DNA from: Acidimicrobiales bacterium
Lineage (GTDB): Bacteria > Actinomycetota > Acidimicrobiia > Acidimicrobiales > VFJN01
Direction: 5' to 3'
Assembly: GCA_016936035.1 (NCBI GenBank)
Contig: JAFGPU010000039.1
Coordinates: 1-5,212, forward strand
DNA: 5,212 bases
Position numbers and translations under genes: made by a program. Within the stretch, counting starts at the first letter, position 1; every line of letters starts with the position of its first letter. This document shows positions 4,519 to 5,212 of this stretch, piece after piece. The notes under the pieces were generated by a model. That model searched no databases. It saw only the letters and a program-made list of their open reading frames with translations, and was not told the origin of the DNA.

Positions 4519-5088
4519 GTGACGGACGCACCGACCGAAGGCAGCGAGCAGGACGGTCAGCAGATCCTGGTCGTCGCGCTCGACAAGCCGGGCCGCGCGT
4601 CCGAGCTGCTGCTGACGCTCAGCAACCTCGCCACCGAGGGCAAGGTGCAGATGCACGACGCCGTCATCGTCTCCAAGGACGACGAGGGCCGCAGCCACAC
4701 CGTCCAGACGGTCGACGTCACGCCGGCCCGCGGCGCCCTGGCCGGTGCGTGGTGGGGCATGCTCGGCGGGCTGCTCATCGCCGGCCCGGCGTTCCTCGCC
4801 GGGGCTGTCGGCGGCGCGGCGGCGGGCGCCCTGTACGGCAAGCTGGTCGACCGCGGGCTCGACGACGCGTGGATCAAGGACATGGCCGGCTGGGTCGAGC
4901 CCGGCCGCTCCGCGCTGCTGCTGTTGGTCGACGCCGGGTTCGACGACGCCGTGCTCACCGAGCTCCGCCGCTTCGAGGGCATCGGCCACGTCGCCTACAC
5001 GACGCTGCCGCCCGACACGAAGGCCGAGATCGAGCAGGCGCTCGCCGGCGCCGGGCACCCCCTCGACGCCACCGACACGCCAGGCTGA
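4519..5088 (+). CDS. DUF1269 family membrane protein
   Basis: The product has 189 residues and the order expected of DUF1269. The N-terminal ferredoxin-like segment is Q-I-L-V-V-A-L-D-K-P-G-R-A-S-E-L-L (15-31), with D-A-V-I-V-S-K-D-D-E-G-R (47-58). A long Gly/Ala-rich hydrophobic hairpin follows at 72-107, with closely spaced glycines (G-M-L-G-G, then A-G-A-V-G-G-A-A-A-G-A). Next comes G-L-D-D-A-W-I-K-D-M (113-122). The C-terminal segment is P-G-R-S-A-L-L-L-L-V (128-137) and ends in a short acidic tail. The biochemical role of the family is not established; the glycine hairpin suggests membrane association and oligomerisation. The GTG at 4519 is chosen because family similarity begins about 14 residues later and a -10 box sits 7 bases before it. 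In-frame ATG codons further upstream (for example 4444) would add a basic, low-similarity tail and lie in the promoter region. It is divergent from the membrane protein/GntR operon. Confidence 0.9.
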   Translation: MTDAPTEGSEQDGQQILVVALDKPGRASELLLTLSNLATEGKVQMHDAVIVSKDDEGRSHTVQTVDVTPARGALAGAWWGMLGGLLIAGPAFLAGAVGGAAAGALYGKLVDRGLDDAWIKDMAGWVEPGRSALLLLVDAGFDDAVLTELRRFEGIGHVAYTTLPPDTKAEIEQALAGAGHPLDATDTPG

Positions 5089-5099
5089 GACCCGCACCC

Positions 5100-5158
5100 C
5101 GGCACGTCGCGTCGACGCACCACCGGCATGCCGACCCGAGGTGACGGTCAGCGTGCCG
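5100..5158. repeat. Small dyads in the convergent gap after the DUF1269 gene
   Basis: Two 10-base perfect palindromes, GCGTCGACGC (5109-5118) and CGGCATGCCG (5124-5133), lie within a wider pair of 7-base arms, CGGCACG (5100-5106) and CGTGCCG (5152-5158). The gap separates converging genes, so a weak bidirectional terminator is possible. Palindromes this short are expected by chance in GC-rich DNA. Confidence 0.25.
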
Positions 5159-5212
5159 CCAGCATCGGGAGGAGCGAGGCCTCGAGCACCTGCGCCGCGT
5201 CCTCGCGGCGCA
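5148..5212 (-). CDS. C-terminal fragment of an unidentified protein
   Basis: From the right edge a frame reads R-R-E-D-A-A-Q-V-L-E-A-S-L-L-P-M-L-A-A-R and stops at TGA (5150-5148). Nearly every codon ends in G or C, as in the real genes of this window. The peptide looks like an amphipathic helical C-terminus. Without the rest of the gene the family cannot be named. It converges on the DUF1269 gene, with 59 bases between the two stops. Confidence 0.5.
   Translation of the reverse strand, partial: RREDAAQVLEASLLPMLAAR

Overview
Very GC-rich, densely packed bacterial DNA, most likely from a high-GC actinomycete (Actinomycetota). An acidimicrobial relative is possible but unproven. The grounds are GC- and C/G-ending codons throughout, GTG starts, short gaps, and genes that start 6-7 bases after a TANNNT -10 hexamer with no Shine-Dalgarno site, the pattern of leaderless actinobacterial mRNAs. 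No tRNA, rRNA, CRISPR, transposase or insertion-sequence end was seen, and no gap exceeds about 125 bases.

Layout. (1) 1-273 (+): C-terminal part of a short-chain dehydrogenase/reductase; the window opens on what is probably its catalytic lysine codon. (2) 274-398: a convergent gap holding a nested 47-base dyad. (3) 399-1682 (-): a 12-TM MFS transporter of the MosC/YbjJ type, with a 15-bp tandem repeat in its central loop and a possible 8-codon leader frame at its start. (4) 1788-2981 (-): an acyl-CoA dehydrogenase with a probable leaderless promoter and a perfect TGACC-N3-GGTCA operator at the expected -35 position. (5) 3079-3489 and 3486-4412 (-): a small YtrA-type GntR regulator whose GTG start overlaps the stop of an unidentified seven-TM membrane protein. 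The membrane protein's promoter is covered by two overlapping dyads. (6) 4519-5088 (+): a divergently transcribed DUF1269 membrane protein, also apparently leaderless. (7) 5148-5212 (-): the last codons of an unidentified gene.

How the genes may work together. The membrane protein and GntR regulator look like a translationally coupled, self-repressing cassette. It shares a 106-base intergenic region with the DUF1269 gene, so the regulator could also affect that promoter. The acyl-CoA dehydrogenase and the downstream MFS transporter may be co-transcribed; their roles are probably acyl-CoA oxidation and small-molecule export, with unknown substrates. The SDR belongs to a different transcript. 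The window is mostly ordinary chromosomal metabolism. The least described part is the membrane protein/GntR cassette and its operator-promoter.
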